The position numbers and the translations under genes were made by a program. A stretch of DNA of 64,000 nt. Origin: a bacterium (GTDB lineage Bacteria > Krumholzibacteriota > Krumholzibacteriia > LZORAL124-64-63). This document shows positions 29,043 to 40,004 of this stretch, piece by piece. The notes under the pieces are model-generated. The model was not told the origin of the DNA. It worked only from the letters and a program-made list of their open reading frames with translations, and searched no databases. The stretch is from positions 310,001 to 374,000 of the forward strand of contig JADJQR010000001.1 of assembly GCA_016712675.1 (NCBI GenBank), in the 5' to 3' direction. Each line of letters opens with the position of its first letter. The first letter of the stretch is position 1.

Positions 29043-29252
29043 ATGCGTGAATTCAGCGTTGTCGTCGAGCGCGACCCCGCCACCGGCCAGTACGTCGGCC
29101 ACATCCCCGGCTGGCCCGGCGCCCACAGTCAGGGTTCGGACCCGGCTGAGCTCGAAGCCAACCTGCGGGAGGTTGTTCAGATGCTTCTCGAGGACGGCGA
29201 GCCGACGTTTGAGACCGAGTTCATCGGCGTGCAAACTCTTCGCGTGGCTTGA
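29043..29252 (+). CDS. hicB: HicB-family antitoxin
   Basis: 69 residues: MREFSVVVERDPATGQYVGHIPGWPGAHSQGSD, then a helix ELEANLREVVQMLLED, the HicB partial RNase-H fold. There is no C-terminal DNA-binding domain, so autoregulation would need another factor. It neutralises the HicA mRNA-interferase encoded immediately downstream. An earlier in-frame ATG (29016) is possible. The stop overlaps the toxin start by four bases (TTGA). Confidence 0.85.
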   Translation: MREFSVVVERDPATGQYVGHIPGWPGAHSQGSDPAELEANLREVVQMLLEDGEPTFETEFIGVQTLRVA

Positions 29253-29473
29253 GCGTGGGCAAGATCCCCGTCCTGAAGCCTCGTGAGGTTGCGGCGCTGC
29301 TCGAAGCCCGCGGCTTCATCGAAGTCCGCCGCAGGGGATCCCACCGCCAGTACCGTCATCCCGATGGCCGCGGGACGACACTTCCGTTCCATGCGAACTC
29401 GGACATCGCGCCCACCTTGCTGCGCAAGATCGCGCGCGACATCGGCCTTACCGTCGAGGAACTGCTATCCTGA
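29249..29473 (+). CDS. hicA: HicA-family mRNA interferase toxin
   Basis: 74 residues if TTG at 29249 is used, 72 if GTG at 29255. VLKPREVAALLEARGFIEVRRRGSHRQYRHPDG carries the dsRBD-like fold with the catalytic histidine in GSHRQYRHP; the tail LLRKIARDIGLTVEEL is typical. The TTG start is favoured because it overlaps the hicB stop (TTGA), mirroring the toxin start at 53292. An RNase toxin active on mRNA. Confidence 0.87.
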   Translation: MSVGKIPVLKPREVAALLEARGFIEVRRRGSHRQYRHPDGRGTTLPFHANSDIAPTLLRKIARDIGLTVEELLS

Positions 29474-29487
29474 AGCCCGTGCCGGCA

Positions 29488-29505
29488 CTTGCGCCGGCGC
29501 AAGTT
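29488..29505. repeat. GC palindrome family copy (between hicBA and the AAA_14 gene)
   Basis: Perfect ACTTGCGCCGGCGCAAGT, 15 nt after the hicA stop. It forms the right flank of hicBA and the left flank of the AAA_14/DUF4143 gene. Confidence 0.85.
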
Positions 29506-29582
29506 GCGGGCGTACAGTAAAGCACTGCAATAAAATAAGTTTGGGAGAGGCTGGAGCCGCCGCGAGCGGTTGGAAATGTGCA

Positions 29583-29619
29583 TTGACAATCCACGTCATG
29601 AATAGATATCATTCATCAC
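29583..29619 (+). promoter_or_regulatory. Strong promoter with dyad, predicting a leaderless mRNA
   Basis: TTGACA (29583-29588), 18-nt spacer, TATCAT (29607-29612). The start codon ATG is at 29620, about 7 nt past the -10, so transcription should begin at or next to the start codon. An inverted repeat ATGAAT-N7-ATTCAT (29598-29616) covers the -10 and could be an operator. Confidence 0.6.
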
Positions 29620-30840
29620 ATGAGTAATTTAGCAGCCCCCCGCCTGGCCCTCGCGGCAACCCGCGCTCGACTGGCCGTCATGCCGGCGGTCGTCGTTGCC
29701 GGGGCCCGCCAGACGGGCAAGAGCACGCTCGCCCGCGAGTTGCTCGCCGACGGCAGGCGCTACGTGACGCTGGACGACCTGGATGTTCGCGACGCCGCGC
29801 ACAACGATCCCGAGGTGCTGGTCGGGGGCACGGGGCCCGTGACCATCGACGAGATCCAGCGGGCGCCGGACCTGCTGCACGCGATCAAGCGCGCCATCGA
29901 TCGCGATCGCGTGCCGGGACGCTTCCTGTTGACCGGGTCGGCGAACCTCCTCCTGATGCATCGCGTGTCAGAGACGCTGGCTGGTCGCGCCAGCTACCTG
30001 ACGCTGTGGCCGATGACGCGGCGGGAGCAGGCGGGACTCGGTGCCTGCGGTCCGTGGGAACAGCTGCTGGAGGTGCCCGATGACGAATGGCCCTCGCTCC
30101 TCGCCTCCGCCGGCGGCAGCGCGGAGCCGTGGCAGGAAGCCGCGCGCCGCGGCGGCTTCCCGACGCCGGCCCTGCACCTGCGCAGCGACGCCGAGCGCGC
30201 GATCTGGCACGACGGGTACGCGAGCACCTATCTCGAGCGCGATCTGCGGGATCTCGGCTCGGTGGCGTCACTGCCCGACTTCCGGCGTCTGATGCGCGCG
30301 GCCGCGCTGAGGCTGGGGCAGCTGGTCAACCAGTCCGAGCTGGCTCGCGACTGCGGATTGGCGCAGGCCACCGCGCATCGCTGGCTCAACCTGCTCGAAG
30401 CCTCGTTCATGCTCGTGCGCGTCCCGTCCTACGCCGTCAACCGCACCAAGCGGCTGGTCAAGGCGCCGAAGCTCTACTGGGGCGACACCGCGCTGGCGCT
30501 GCACGTGTCCGGCGGCGAGCCGAAGGGGGCTCACCTGGAAAACCTGGTCCTGCTGGACCTGCTCGCCTGGCGCGACAGCCGGCTGGCGGCGGCGGAGATC
30601 TGCGGCTGGCGGACAACCAGCGGCGAGGAAGTGGACTTCGTCATCGAGAGCGGCGACCGGCTGCTGCCCATCGAGGTGAAGGCCACCACAAGGCCTTCGC
30701 TCGCCGACGCCCGCCATCTGCGCGCGTTTCGCGCCGAGTACGGAGACCGGTCGCGCGCGGGCCTGTTGCTGCACGCGGGTACCGACATCTTCTGGCTGAC
30801 GCCGGACGTGCTGGCGGCGCCGTGGTGGGTGTTGGTGTGA
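29620..30840 (+). CDS. ATP-binding protein with AAA_14 and DUF4143 domains
   Basis: 406 residues. Walker A VVVAGARQTGKSTLAREL (P-loop GARQTGKST) and Walker B PVTIDEIQRAPDLL lie in the AAA_14 domain (about 15-150), then GRFLLTGSANLLLM (sensor 1). The DUF4143 domain (about 200-390) ends VDFVIESGDRLLPIEVKATTRPS, a PD-(D/E)XK-like D...ExK pattern. Such proteins are common in mobile and accessory DNA, with no settled function. Unlike the neighbouring AAA pseudogene this one is intact. It is flanked by palindromes on both sides and probably transcribed without a leader. Confidence 0.88.
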   Translation: MSNLAAPRLALAATRARLAVMPAVVVAGARQTGKSTLARELLADGRRYVTLDDLDVRDAAHNDPEVLVGGTGPVTIDEIQRAPDLLHAIKRAIDRDRVPGRFLLTGSANLLLMHRVSETLAGRASYLTLWPMTRREQAGLGACGPWEQLLEVPDDEWPSLLASAGGSAEPWQEAARRGGFPTPALHLRSDAERAIWHDGYASTYLERDLRDLGSVASLPDFRRLMRAAALRLGQLVNQSELARDCGLAQATAHRWLNLLEASFMLVRVPSYAVNRTKRLVKAPKLYWGDTALALHVSGGEPKGAHLENLVLLDLLAWRDSRLAAAEICGWRTTSGEEVDFVIESGDRLLPIEVKATTRPSLADARHLRAFRAEYGDRSRAGLLLHAGTDIFWLTPDVLAAPWWVLV

Positions 30841-30860
30841 ACGGCGAACGCGATCGGCGA

Positions 30861-30890
30861 GCGGGCACTTGCGCCGGCGCAAGTGCCCGC
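30861..30890. repeat. Longest copy of the GC palindrome (30-bp perfect)
   Basis: The ACTTGCGCCGGCGCAAGT core at 30867-30884 is extended by GCGGGC on the left and GCCCGC on the right to a perfect 30-bp palindrome. It lies in the 70-bp gap between the convergent AAA_14 and MerR genes. Confidence 0.9.
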
Positions 30891-30910
30891 CCCGCACCTC
30901 TGCTTCCCGC

Positions 30911-31726
30911 CTACACCCGCTCCACCGGCACCTGCAGCTCCGTCACGTACCGCGCCGGGTCGCGCCCGCGCTCCGGGCCCACGAGGTAGACCTCGCGGTC
31001 CGGCCCGGCGATGCGGTAGCCGTTCGCCTCGATCCAGCCCAGCAGCGCCGTGTAGGCGTGGCGCAGTTCCTCGTACGGGCCCTGGTGCACGGTGCAGGCC
31101 AGCGCCGGCTCGGCCGGCAGCTCGCGCTCGCGCACGCGGGGGTGCGTCGGCAGGCGGCCCGCGAACGGCGCGGCCACCTCGATGTCGACGTCCTGCTCGC
31201 GGTACTCGCCGTCGTGGTAGAGCGCCAGCGGCGGGCCGGTGAACTGCAGGCGCGAGGCGCCGAGAAAGCCGCACAGCTCGTCGAAGAGCCGGCCGATGTC
31301 GGGGTAGTGGGGCACCGTGTCGCGCAGCGTCGCCACGCGCAGCGCCGGGGCGCTCTTGATGGTCACGTCGTATCTGGGCATGTCGCCCTCCCTTTCGAGT
31401 CGCGCCAGGTAGGCCTCGACGCGCCCGAGGCGCGCCCGGCCCTCCACCAGTTCGCGCTCCAGCTCGGCGCGACGCAGCCGCAGCATGCCGCGCAGCTCGT
31501 CGGGGCCAGGCTCATCGACCAGGAGATCGCCGATCTCCTGGAGCGTGAGGCCCAGGTCCCTCAGGGCGAGGATGCGCTGCAGCCGCGGCAGCTGCGCCGC
31601 CGAGTAGAAGCGGTAGCCGCTGGAGGGGTCGACGCGGGCCGGGGCGAGCAGGCCACGCTCGTCGTACAGCCGCAGCGCCTTGACCGTCACCTGGGCCAGC
31701 CTGGAGAATTCGCCGATCCTGAACAT
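30911..31726 (-). CDS. MerR-family regulator with GyrI-like effector domain
   Basis: 271 residues. The MerR winged helix-turn-helix is at 1-70 (MFRIGEFSRLAQVTVKALRLYDERGLLAPARVD), a coiled-coil dimerisation helix at about 75-118, and a GyrI-like/SOUL ligand-binding domain at about 125-270. This is the BmrR/TipA-like layout that senses small, often toxic, hydrophobic molecules. GGGAGGGG precedes the ATG. A MerR-style operator lies just upstream (31768-31798), so it is probably autoregulated. The divergent msrB may also be a target. Confidence 0.9.
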   Translation of the reverse strand: MFRIGEFSRLAQVTVKALRLYDERGLLAPARVDPSSGYRFYSAAQLPRLQRILALRDLGLTLQEIGDLLVDEPGPDELRGMLRLRRAELERELVEGRARLGRVEAYLARLEREGDMPRYDVTIKSAPALRVATLRDTVPHYPDIGRLFDELCGFLGASRLQFTGPPLALYHDGEYREQDVDIEVAAPFAGRLPTHPRVRERELPAEPALACTVHQGPYEELRHAYTALLGWIEANGYRIAGPDREVYLVGPERGRDPARYVTELQVPVERV

Positions 31727-31767
31727 CCACCCCTCCCGGTACGGGGTCCCGCAAGCTTGCGACCGTG

Positions 31768-31798
31768 ACGATGGACCCTCCCCCCGGGGGAGAGTCAA
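31768..31798 (-). promoter_or_regulatory. MerR-type promoter with operator in a 19-bp spacer
   Basis: On the minus strand TTGACT (31793-31798) is followed by a 19-nt spacer and CATCGT (31768-31773). The imperfect palindrome GACTCTCCCC...GGGAGGGTC (31774-31796) overlaps the -35 and fills the spacer. An over-long spacer with a palindrome is the hallmark of MerR-controlled promoters. Confidence 0.65.
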
Positions 31799-31960
31799 GC
31801 GGTTCGCTGCCGGCCGCCCGGAACCGATCGCCACCCCCGGGTGTTCACCGCCTTCGGCGCCACCGACGGTGCGGTTGAGGCCGGTCGCGCGTAACCTGAG
31901 CCGGCCGGCAGGGCGGGATTCTGCAACAGGAGAGTGACCCGGATGCCCGGAGGTCCATAC

Positions 31961-32626
31961 ATGCTGAAAGCGCTGATCATCCTCACGCTGGCGGTGGGTT
32001 CGCTGAGCCTGCTGCTGTGGCTGGGAGCCGAGCAGAGGCCGGCCACCCAGCGCGCACGCCGCGTGCCGGCCGTGTCCGGCCGCATTGTCGGCAGCATCAA
32101 CGCGCCCCTGGCGATGGCCGCATTCCGCAACCGCGACGGCGGGGGGCGGGGCGCCGCGGCGCCGCGGGCCGAGGCGGCGCCCGACTCGGCGGCCGGCGGC
32201 GGCACGGCCGGGGGCCAGGCGGACGCCAAAGTCGAGATGACTGATGCCGAATGGCGCGACCGGCTGACCCCGATGCAGTACCAGGTGACCCGCTGCAGCG
32301 CCACCGAGGCGCCGTTCACGGGCAAATACTGGAACCATCACGAGAAAGGGACCTACGTCTGTGTGGCCTGCGGGCAGGAGCTGTTTGCCAGCGACACGAA
32401 GTTCGATTCGGGCAGCGGCTGGCCCAGCTACTTCCAGCCGGCGTCCAAGGGGGCCGTTTCCGAGCACGAAGACAATGCCCACGGCATGGTCCGGGTGGAG
32501 GTCCGGTGCAGCCGCTGCGAGGCGCATCTGGGGCACGTCTTCCCGGACGGGCCGCGGCCGACAGGGATGCGCTACTGCATCAACTCGGCGGCGCTGGACT
32601 TCCGGCCGCGGGAGCAACGTGATTGA
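31961..32626 (+). CDS. msrB: Membrane-anchored or exported methionine sulfoxide reductase B
   Basis: 221 residues from ATG at 31961 (GGAGG 8 nt upstream; ATG at 31943 is also possible). A hydrophobic N-terminal helix ([19 protein letters not shown]) is followed by an Ala/Gly-rich linker, then the MsrB domain (about 100-218). The zinc site is two pairs, CVACG and CSRCE; the catalytic Cys is in [10 protein letters not shown]; the substrate pocket has [13 protein letters not shown]. It reduces methionine-R-sulfoxide in proteins. The anchor places the domain outside the cytoplasm, a repair role for envelope proteins. Confidence 0.9.
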   Translation: MLKALIILTLAVGSLSLLLWLGAEQRPATQRARRVPAVSGRIVGSINAPLAMAAFRNRDGGGRGAAAPRAEAAPDSAAGGGTAGGQADAKVEMTDAEWRDRLTPMQYQVTRCSATEAPFTGKYWNHHEKGTYVCVACGQELFASDTKFDSGSGWPSYFQPASKGAVSEHEDNAHGMVRVEVRCSRCEAHLGHVFPDGPRPTGMRYCINSAALDFRPREQRD

Positions 32627-32726
32627 CGTTCCCGAGGGTGACGTCGGGCACCGCGGCAGGTAGAATGCGCTGCGCACTCGATCCCGCTATCGTCAGCCCC
32701 TGAACGGATGAGCCCGGGGTGCCCGT

Positions 32727-33872
32727 TTGAGAATCCTCTACCTGTGTCATGACCTCGACGATGCCGCGATCTGGCGCCGCGTCGCCATGCTCCAGACAGG
32801 TGGGGCCGAAGTTCGGGCCGCGGGATTTCGTCGCGGAAGCGGCCCTTTGCCCGGCGATGCCGTCGTTCTCGGGCGGACCGTCGACGCTCGCATGGGTCAG
32901 CGTGCCTATTCGGTGCTGCGAGCACTGGCAGGACTCCGTCGGAGTCTGGGCCACGAGGCGCGCCCGGATGCGATCCTGGCTCGCAACCTCGAGATGCTGG
33001 TGCTGGCCCGACGAACGCGACGGTTGTGGCCCGGTGACCCGCCCGGTCTGATCTACGAAGTCCTTGATATCCACCGGCTCATGGTCGGTGAGGGACGTCG
33101 GGCCCAGGCCATGCGCGCCGTCGAACGTGCGCTCCTGCGGGGCGTCGGGGCCGTGTTGACGTCCTCGCCGGCCTTCATCAGCAACTACTTCGACAGGTAT
33201 CGTCAAACACAGGTACCGGTCCACCTCGTCGAGAACCGGTATTTCGAACCGCGGGCCACCGCGCCGAACGCGGTCGGCCCGGTCCGCACGCCAGACGAGG
33301 GTACCGATCGGGCCGTCAGTATCGGCTGGTTCGGCATTCTGCGCTGCCGGGATTCACTCGCGTGTCTCGATGCGCTGACACGCGCGCGACCGGGACGATA
33401 TGTCGTCGAGATGCGCGGTAAACCGGCTCTCGATGTGCTGCCGCGCTTCCACGAGATCGTCGCAGCCAATCCCGATCTCCGCTTCCACGGTCCGTACCGC
33501 TACCCCGACGACCTGCCCGACATGTACACGCAGGTGGATCTGGCGTGGCTGCTCGATGGCTTCGACGCGGGGTACAATTCCGCGTGGCTGCTGCCGAATC
33601 GACTCTACGAAGGGTGCCGTCATGGCGCGGTGCCGATCGCGCAGGCAGGCACCCAGACCGCGACGTTCATCCAGGCGCTGGGACTGGGGCTCGTGGTTTC
33701 CGGTCCTTCGGCAGACGAACTGGATCTGGCCCTCGGCCAGCTCACGCCCGGACACCTGGCCCGGTTACGGGAACTGGTTCACGCCGTCGACCCGGCGACC
33801 TGGACGGCGAGCGACCTGGATTGCCGGCACCTTGTCTCCCTTGTGGAATCGCCGATCAGAGGGCTCGGATAA
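32727..33872 (+). CDS. GT-B-type glycosyltransferase
   Basis: 381 residues. TTG at 32727 is taken as start because the first strand MRILYLCHDLDD begins there. An N-terminal Rossmann half (about 1-180) has YEVLDIHRLM, and a C-terminal half (about 190-370) has VSIGWFGILRCRDSL, FHGPYRYPDDLPDMYTQVDLAWLLDGF and ILPNRLYEG-like LLPNRLYEGCRHGAVPIA, the donor-binding region of GT4-like enzymes. Probably builds a surface polysaccharide with the GT2 enzyme downstream. Sugar and acceptor unknown. Confidence 0.8.
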   Translation: MRILYLCHDLDDAAIWRRVAMLQTGGAEVRAAGFRRGSGPLPGDAVVLGRTVDARMGQRAYSVLRALAGLRRSLGHEARPDAILARNLEMLVLARRTRRLWPGDPPGLIYEVLDIHRLMVGEGRRAQAMRAVERALLRGVGAVLTSSPAFISNYFDRYRQTQVPVHLVENRYFEPRATAPNAVGPVRTPDEGTDRAVSIGWFGILRCRDSLACLDALTRARPGRYVVEMRGKPALDVLPRFHEIVAANPDLRFHGPYRYPDDLPDMYTQVDLAWLLDGFDAGYNSAWLLPNRLYEGCRHGAVPIAQAGTQTATFIQALGLGLVVSGPSADELDLALGQLTPGHLARLRELVHAVDPATWTASDLDCRHLVSLVESPIRGLG

Positions 33873-34104
33873 GTGGACCCGGAAGGTCAACGTGGTTGTG
33901 GAGATTTCGTGAACTTATCGCGTTTGCCGCGGCGCCAGCTCGGTATTATTGAGTGCATGGAATCGCTTCGGCGGCGCCGGGGCATAGCAAACCCGGTTCC
34001 GGATTCGGCTTAAGGTATCGATAGCGCGTGCGATAACGAGGCAGGTCGAATCGCAGCGCAAACCGGTCGGTTCGTTGTCCAGGCGGACCGCCAGGGGCTG
34101 GTTG

Positions 34105-35184
34105 ATGGACGTCATGAAGCACTGTCCCTCGTTGACCGTGGTCATGCCGGTGCGGAACGAGGTGCGGCATATCGGCGCCGTGCTTGATCAACTGTTGGCC
34201 CAGAGCCTGGCTCCGGAGCGCTTCGAGATCCTCGTCGTCGACGGAATGAGCACCGACGGCACACGCGAACTGGTGCGGGACTACAGTCGACGGCATGACC
34301 GGATCAGGCTCGTGGACAATCCCCGCTTTCTCGCCGGGAGCGCGCGCAACATCGGAGCGTTTCAGGCGAGAGCGCCCTACATCATCTTCGTGGACGGGCA
34401 TTGTCGTATCGCCAGCGAGCGCATGCTCGAGTCGGCCCTGAAGGCGTTCGAGAGCGGTGAGCGCTGCCTGTCAAGACCCCAGCCGCTGTACGGCGATGGG
34501 GAGCACGTGTACTCCCAGGCCGCGGCGCTTGCCCGCAGTTGTGTTCTGGGGCATCACGCCGGCTCGCGCATCTACGAAGACCGCGTCCAGCACTGCGACC
34601 CCGTGAGCGCGGGGTGCGCCTACTCGCGCGAGCTCTACTTCGCCGTCGGCAACACCGACGAGGACTTCGACGCCGGCGAGGACATCGAATTGAATTTCCG
34701 TGTCAAGAGGCTTGGCGTTTCCGCGTTCCACAGCAACGACCTGACGGTCGGGTACTGCGCCCGCGGCAGCTTGGGCGCCGTGTTCCGCCAGTTGTACCGC
34801 TACGGCTACGGTCGGGCGCGTCTGCTGCGCAAGCACCCTGACGCGGCTTCGTTGCCGCCTTTGGCATTGGGCGCCGTGACCTTCGGCGCCCTGGTGCTCC
34901 CCCTGCTTGGCATCGGCTGGGTGCCGGCCTTGCGGATCTGGCTGCTGGGGATCGCGCTGTACCTGCTGGTGGTCATCGGGGTTTCGGCTCGGCTGGCCAG
35001 CCGGGTGGACGGACGGCTGTTCGGCCCCCTGGTCCTGTGCTTCCCGACCATCCACTTCGGGGCCGGTTTGGGTTTCCTGGCCGGGCTCTTGCGGGGACCG
35101 ACCCTGTCGCATGTCCCGGCTTCGACCGCGTCCCAGGCACTTGTGTTCCTGTGCTCGTTCTGCGGCGCCGAATCCGGCGTCTAG
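34105..35184 (+). CDS. Family 2 glycosyltransferase with C-terminal membrane helices
   Basis: 359 residues. The GT-A domain (about 8-245) has TVVMPVRNEVRHIGAVLDQLLAQ, VVDGMSTDGTRELVRDY, the D-x-D-like FVDGHCRI, and the acceptor-side GEDIELNFRVKR. Two to three hydrophobic helices follow (about 255-330). This layout matches ExoA-like enzymes that add sugars to a lipid carrier at the inner membrane. Start MDVMKHCPSL is chosen; MKHCP three codons on is possible. About 230 nt without a recognisable gene separates it from the preceding GT. Confidence 0.85.
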   Translation: MDVMKHCPSLTVVMPVRNEVRHIGAVLDQLLAQSLAPERFEILVVDGMSTDGTRELVRDYSRRHDRIRLVDNPRFLAGSARNIGAFQARAPYIIFVDGHCRIASERMLESALKAFESGERCLSRPQPLYGDGEHVYSQAAALARSCVLGHHAGSRIYEDRVQHCDPVSAGCAYSRELYFAVGNTDEDFDAGEDIELNFRVKRLGVSAFHSNDLTVGYCARGSLGAVFRQLYRYGYGRARLLRKHPDAASLPPLALGAVTFGALVLPLLGIGWVPALRIWLLGIALYLLVVIGVSARLASRVDGRLFGPLVLCFPTIHFGAGLGFLAGLLRGPTLSHVPASTASQALVFLCSFCGAESGV

Positions 35185-35345
35185 GCCGGGCGCGGCGGTT
35201 TCTGCCAATCCAACCTGTTTCCCAAACACGGCTTGAGTCGCTCCCGGCGGTCGACATATAGTGGCCGGGTTCGCCTGTTGCCCGAGCGTCGAGCTTCCTG
35301 CCCGACGCGGGCCGGCGCGTGGTCCTTCAGCCACCGGGAGCCCGC

Positions 35346-36632
35346 GTGAAAGACGTCGTCTCGATCATCCTCGGCGGCGGGCGCGGCCAGCGCCTGTACC
35401 CGCTGACACTGCAGCGCAGCAAGCCCTCGGTGGCGTTCGCCGGCAAGTACCGCCTGATCGACATCCCCATCAGCAACTGCATCAACTCGGGCATGAAGAA
35501 GATCTTCGTGCTGACGCAGTTCCTCTCGGCGAGCATGCATCGCCACATCATGCAGACGTACGCGTTCGACGGGTTCACCGACGGCTTCGTCGACATCCTG
35601 GCCGCCGAGCAGACGCCCGACCGCTCGGACTGGTTCCAGGGCACGTCCGACGCGGTGCGCGCCACGCTGCACCACACGATGTACTACAAGACGTCGCAGG
35701 TGCTCATCCTGGGCGGCGACCATCTGTATCGCATGGACTACGGGCAGATGGTGCGTTTCCATCGCGAGATGGGCGCCGACATCACGCTGGCCGTGTATCC
35801 GGTCACGCGCGATGACGCGCCGCGCATGGGCCTGCTGCGCGCCGACGCCATGGCCGAGGTGACGGAGTTCGTCGAGAAGCCGCAGGACCCGGAGGTGATC
35901 GACCGCTTCCGCGCGCCGAAGGAGCTGTTCGCCGCGCGCGGCATGATCGCCGACAACGACACGTACCTGGGCTCGATGGGCATCTACTGCTTCGAGCCGC
36001 ACGTGCTGCACGACCTGCTGCAGGACGAGTCGAAGACGGACTTCGGCAAGGAGATCATCCCCGAGGCGATCGGCAAGCTGAAGGTGATGGCCTACCCGTT
36101 CAGCGGCTACTGGCGCGACATCGGGACCATCGCCTCGTTCTTCGAGGCGAACCTCGACCTGGTCGACAAGAACCCGCCGCTGAACCTGCACCAGGGCGCG
36201 TGGCCGTTCTACACGCGCACGCGAGCGCTGCCGCCCGCGCGCATCATCGAGTCGACCATCGAGAACTCGCTCGTGGTCGAGGGCGCGACGATCACCGGCG
36301 CGCGCATCGAGCACTCGATCGTCGGCATCCGCGCGCGCATCCGCAAGGGCGCCTTCCTGAAGGACGTCATCCACATGGGCGCCGACTTCTACGAGGGCGA
36401 GCACGTTCTGTTCGACAACCTCAGCGAGGGCGGCGACATGCCGCCGATGGGCGTGGGCCGCAACTGCCGCCTTGAGCGCTGCATCATCGACAAGAACGCG
36501 CGCATCGGCGACGGGGTGATCATCCGCGCGCAGCCCGACGTGAAGGACCACCGCGACCAGTACCGCTGGATCCGCGACGGCGTGACGGTGATTCCCAAGG
36601 GCACGGTGATCCCTGCGGGCACGGTGCTGTGA
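35346..36632 (+). CDS. glgC: Glucose-1-phosphate adenylyltransferase
   Basis: 428 residues, the usual GlgC length. The N-terminal nucleotide motif ILGGGRGQRLYPLTLQRSKPSVAFAGKYRLIDIPISNCINSG, the metal-binding LGGDHLYRMDY, VEKP in the sugar pocket and a C-terminal left-handed beta-helix (IIESTIENSLV...) are all present. It makes ADP-glucose for glycogen. GTG at 35346 follows GGGAG. The stop overlaps the next gene's GTG as GTGA. Confidence 0.95.
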   Translation: MKDVVSIILGGGRGQRLYPLTLQRSKPSVAFAGKYRLIDIPISNCINSGMKKIFVLTQFLSASMHRHIMQTYAFDGFTDGFVDILAAEQTPDRSDWFQGTSDAVRATLHHTMYYKTSQVLILGGDHLYRMDYGQMVRFHREMGADITLAVYPVTRDDAPRMGLLRADAMAEVTEFVEKPQDPEVIDRFRAPKELFAARGMIADNDTYLGSMGIYCFEPHVLHDLLQDESKTDFGKEIIPEAIGKLKVMAYPFSGYWRDIGTIASFFEANLDLVDKNPPLNLHQGAWPFYTRTRALPPARIIESTIENSLVVEGATITGARIEHSIVGIRARIRKGAFLKDVIHMGADFYEGEHVLFDNLSEGGDMPPMGVGRNCRLERCIIDKNARIGDGVIIRAQPDVKDHRDQYRWIRDGVTVIPKGTVIPAGTVL

Positions 36633-37819
36633 CCGGTCCGCGGCGCACGGCAGCGGCGCTGCTGGTTGTCGCGGCGCTGGCTTGCGCCGTGACGCCCGCG
36701 GCGGCACAGGACGCGGCGGACAGCGCGCTGTCGGCGGCGCTGACCGACTCGCTGCTGCTGGACGCCGCGGACTTCGGCGCCCTGCGCCCACACCTGCTGA
36801 ACCTCACCACCGCGCGCGTGGCCGCCGCGGCCTGGGAGCTGGTGCCGCGCCTGGTCACGCTGGGCCGGCCCGACCTGCTGGTCGAGTTCCTCGGGTTCTG
36901 GGAGGACCGCTGCGGGCGCTCGGAGCCGCTGGTGCGCACGCGCCTGCTGGGGGCCATCTGGGACGGGGCCTTTGACGAAGGACTGTACGACGACGGCATC
37001 GTCGAAGACCTGGATGCGTGGCTGCAGCGCAGCCCGCAGTTCATGTCCGAGGGCCGACTGGCCTTCGACCGCTTCACCATCGTGTTTGCCGACCAGCTGC
37101 TGCCGCACCAACCGGCCGGCAGCCTGCCCGAGTACTTCTGCCTGGTCTACAGCGACCGCTTCGATGAAGCGGCCGACCTGCTGCGCGGCGCAGACCTGGC
37201 CGACACCTGGCTGCGCTGGTACATCGACCATCCCGACGGCGCGGAGGGCGGCCAGGTCATTCCCGGTCAGGACGAGCCCGCTGCCGAGGGCGAAGCGGGT
37301 CCCTCGTCGCTGCTGCTGACGGTCGGCAGCTGGCGTCCGCGCGGCGATGTCGCGCTGGCCGGCCGCCACGTCCTGGTGGGCGGCGTCCTGGAGCAGGAAC
37401 TGGGGTCCTGGTTCGTGCGCCTGCCGATCGAGGTGCGCCTCGGGCGCACCGACCGGCCCTACCTGGTCGACCAGGACGGGGTGCAGGCCTATTCGGACCG
37501 GTTCGACGCCGTCTATGTGGGCCTGGAGGGCGGCCGGGCGCTGTGGCGGACCGGCCGGCTGCGCCTGGACGGGTTCGTCGGGCTGGGCTACGACGGGATC
37601 CGCCCGTTCCTGGAGCAGGACATCATGCTGGCCACGGTCAACCTGAACCTGGGCTTGGGGCTGCGCTGGCAGCCGATGCCGCAGCCGTGGTTCCTGGGCC
37701 TGGACCTGCGCCGCGAATGGCTGGGTACCCGCAACGAGGGTCCGGACTCGCTGGGCGGCGGCGCCCTCAGCGCCCGGTTGGGTATCGGTCGCCGCCTGGG
37801 CGGCGAGGCTTCCCGCTAA
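36629..37819 (+). CDS. Secreted, possibly outer-membrane, protein of unknown function
   Basis: 396 residues from a GTG that overlaps the glgC stop. A signal peptide (about 1-26, VTPAAAQ) is followed by an alpha-helical, repeat-like half (about 30-210) and a C-terminal half (about 225-396). The C-terminal half has alternating aromatic and polar strands ([45 protein letters not shown]) that look like a small beta-barrel. I do not recognise the family. Its coupling to glgC is curious because GlgC is cytosolic. Confidence 0.65.
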   Translation: MTGPRRTAAALLVVAALACAVTPAAAQDAADSALSAALTDSLLLDAADFGALRPHLLNLTTARVAAAAWELVPRLVTLGRPDLLVEFLGFWEDRCGRSEPLVRTRLLGAIWDGAFDEGLYDDGIVEDLDAWLQRSPQFMSEGRLAFDRFTIVFADQLLPHQPAGSLPEYFCLVYSDRFDEAADLLRGADLADTWLRWYIDHPDGAEGGQVIPGQDEPAAEGEAGPSSLLLTVGSWRPRGDVALAGRHVLVGGVLEQELGSWFVRLPIEVRLGRTDRPYLVDQDGVQAYSDRFDAVYVGLEGGRALWRTGRLRLDGFVGLGYDGIRPFLEQDIMLATVNLNLGLGLRWQPMPQPWFLGLDLRREWLGTRNEGPDSLGGGALSARLGIGRRLGGEASR

Positions 37820-37859
37820 AGCAAATCGTTGTCCTGCCGATTCTTGCCCCGTTACCACA

Positions 37860-39878
<2,019 letters not shown>

Positions 39879-40004
39879 TTTGACAACAGGTTGTGGCGGC
39901 AGCGGCGGGACTGGACCGTCGCGCTCTTTTTTGTTATGATGATCGTCGTTTTCAATATCGATCCTGGTCGGACCTGCGGCCCGTGACGAATCCGGAGAGG
40001 CGCC

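Noticed and set aside
28942-29286. Open frame overlapping hicB in another frame
   Set aside because: Pro/Ser/Arg-rich with no motif, while the hicB frame has a clear HicB fold.
28810-30890. Integron attC sites or insertion sequence ends
   Set aside because: The palindromes lack the attC core sites, and no integrase or transposase is associated; no target duplications are visible.
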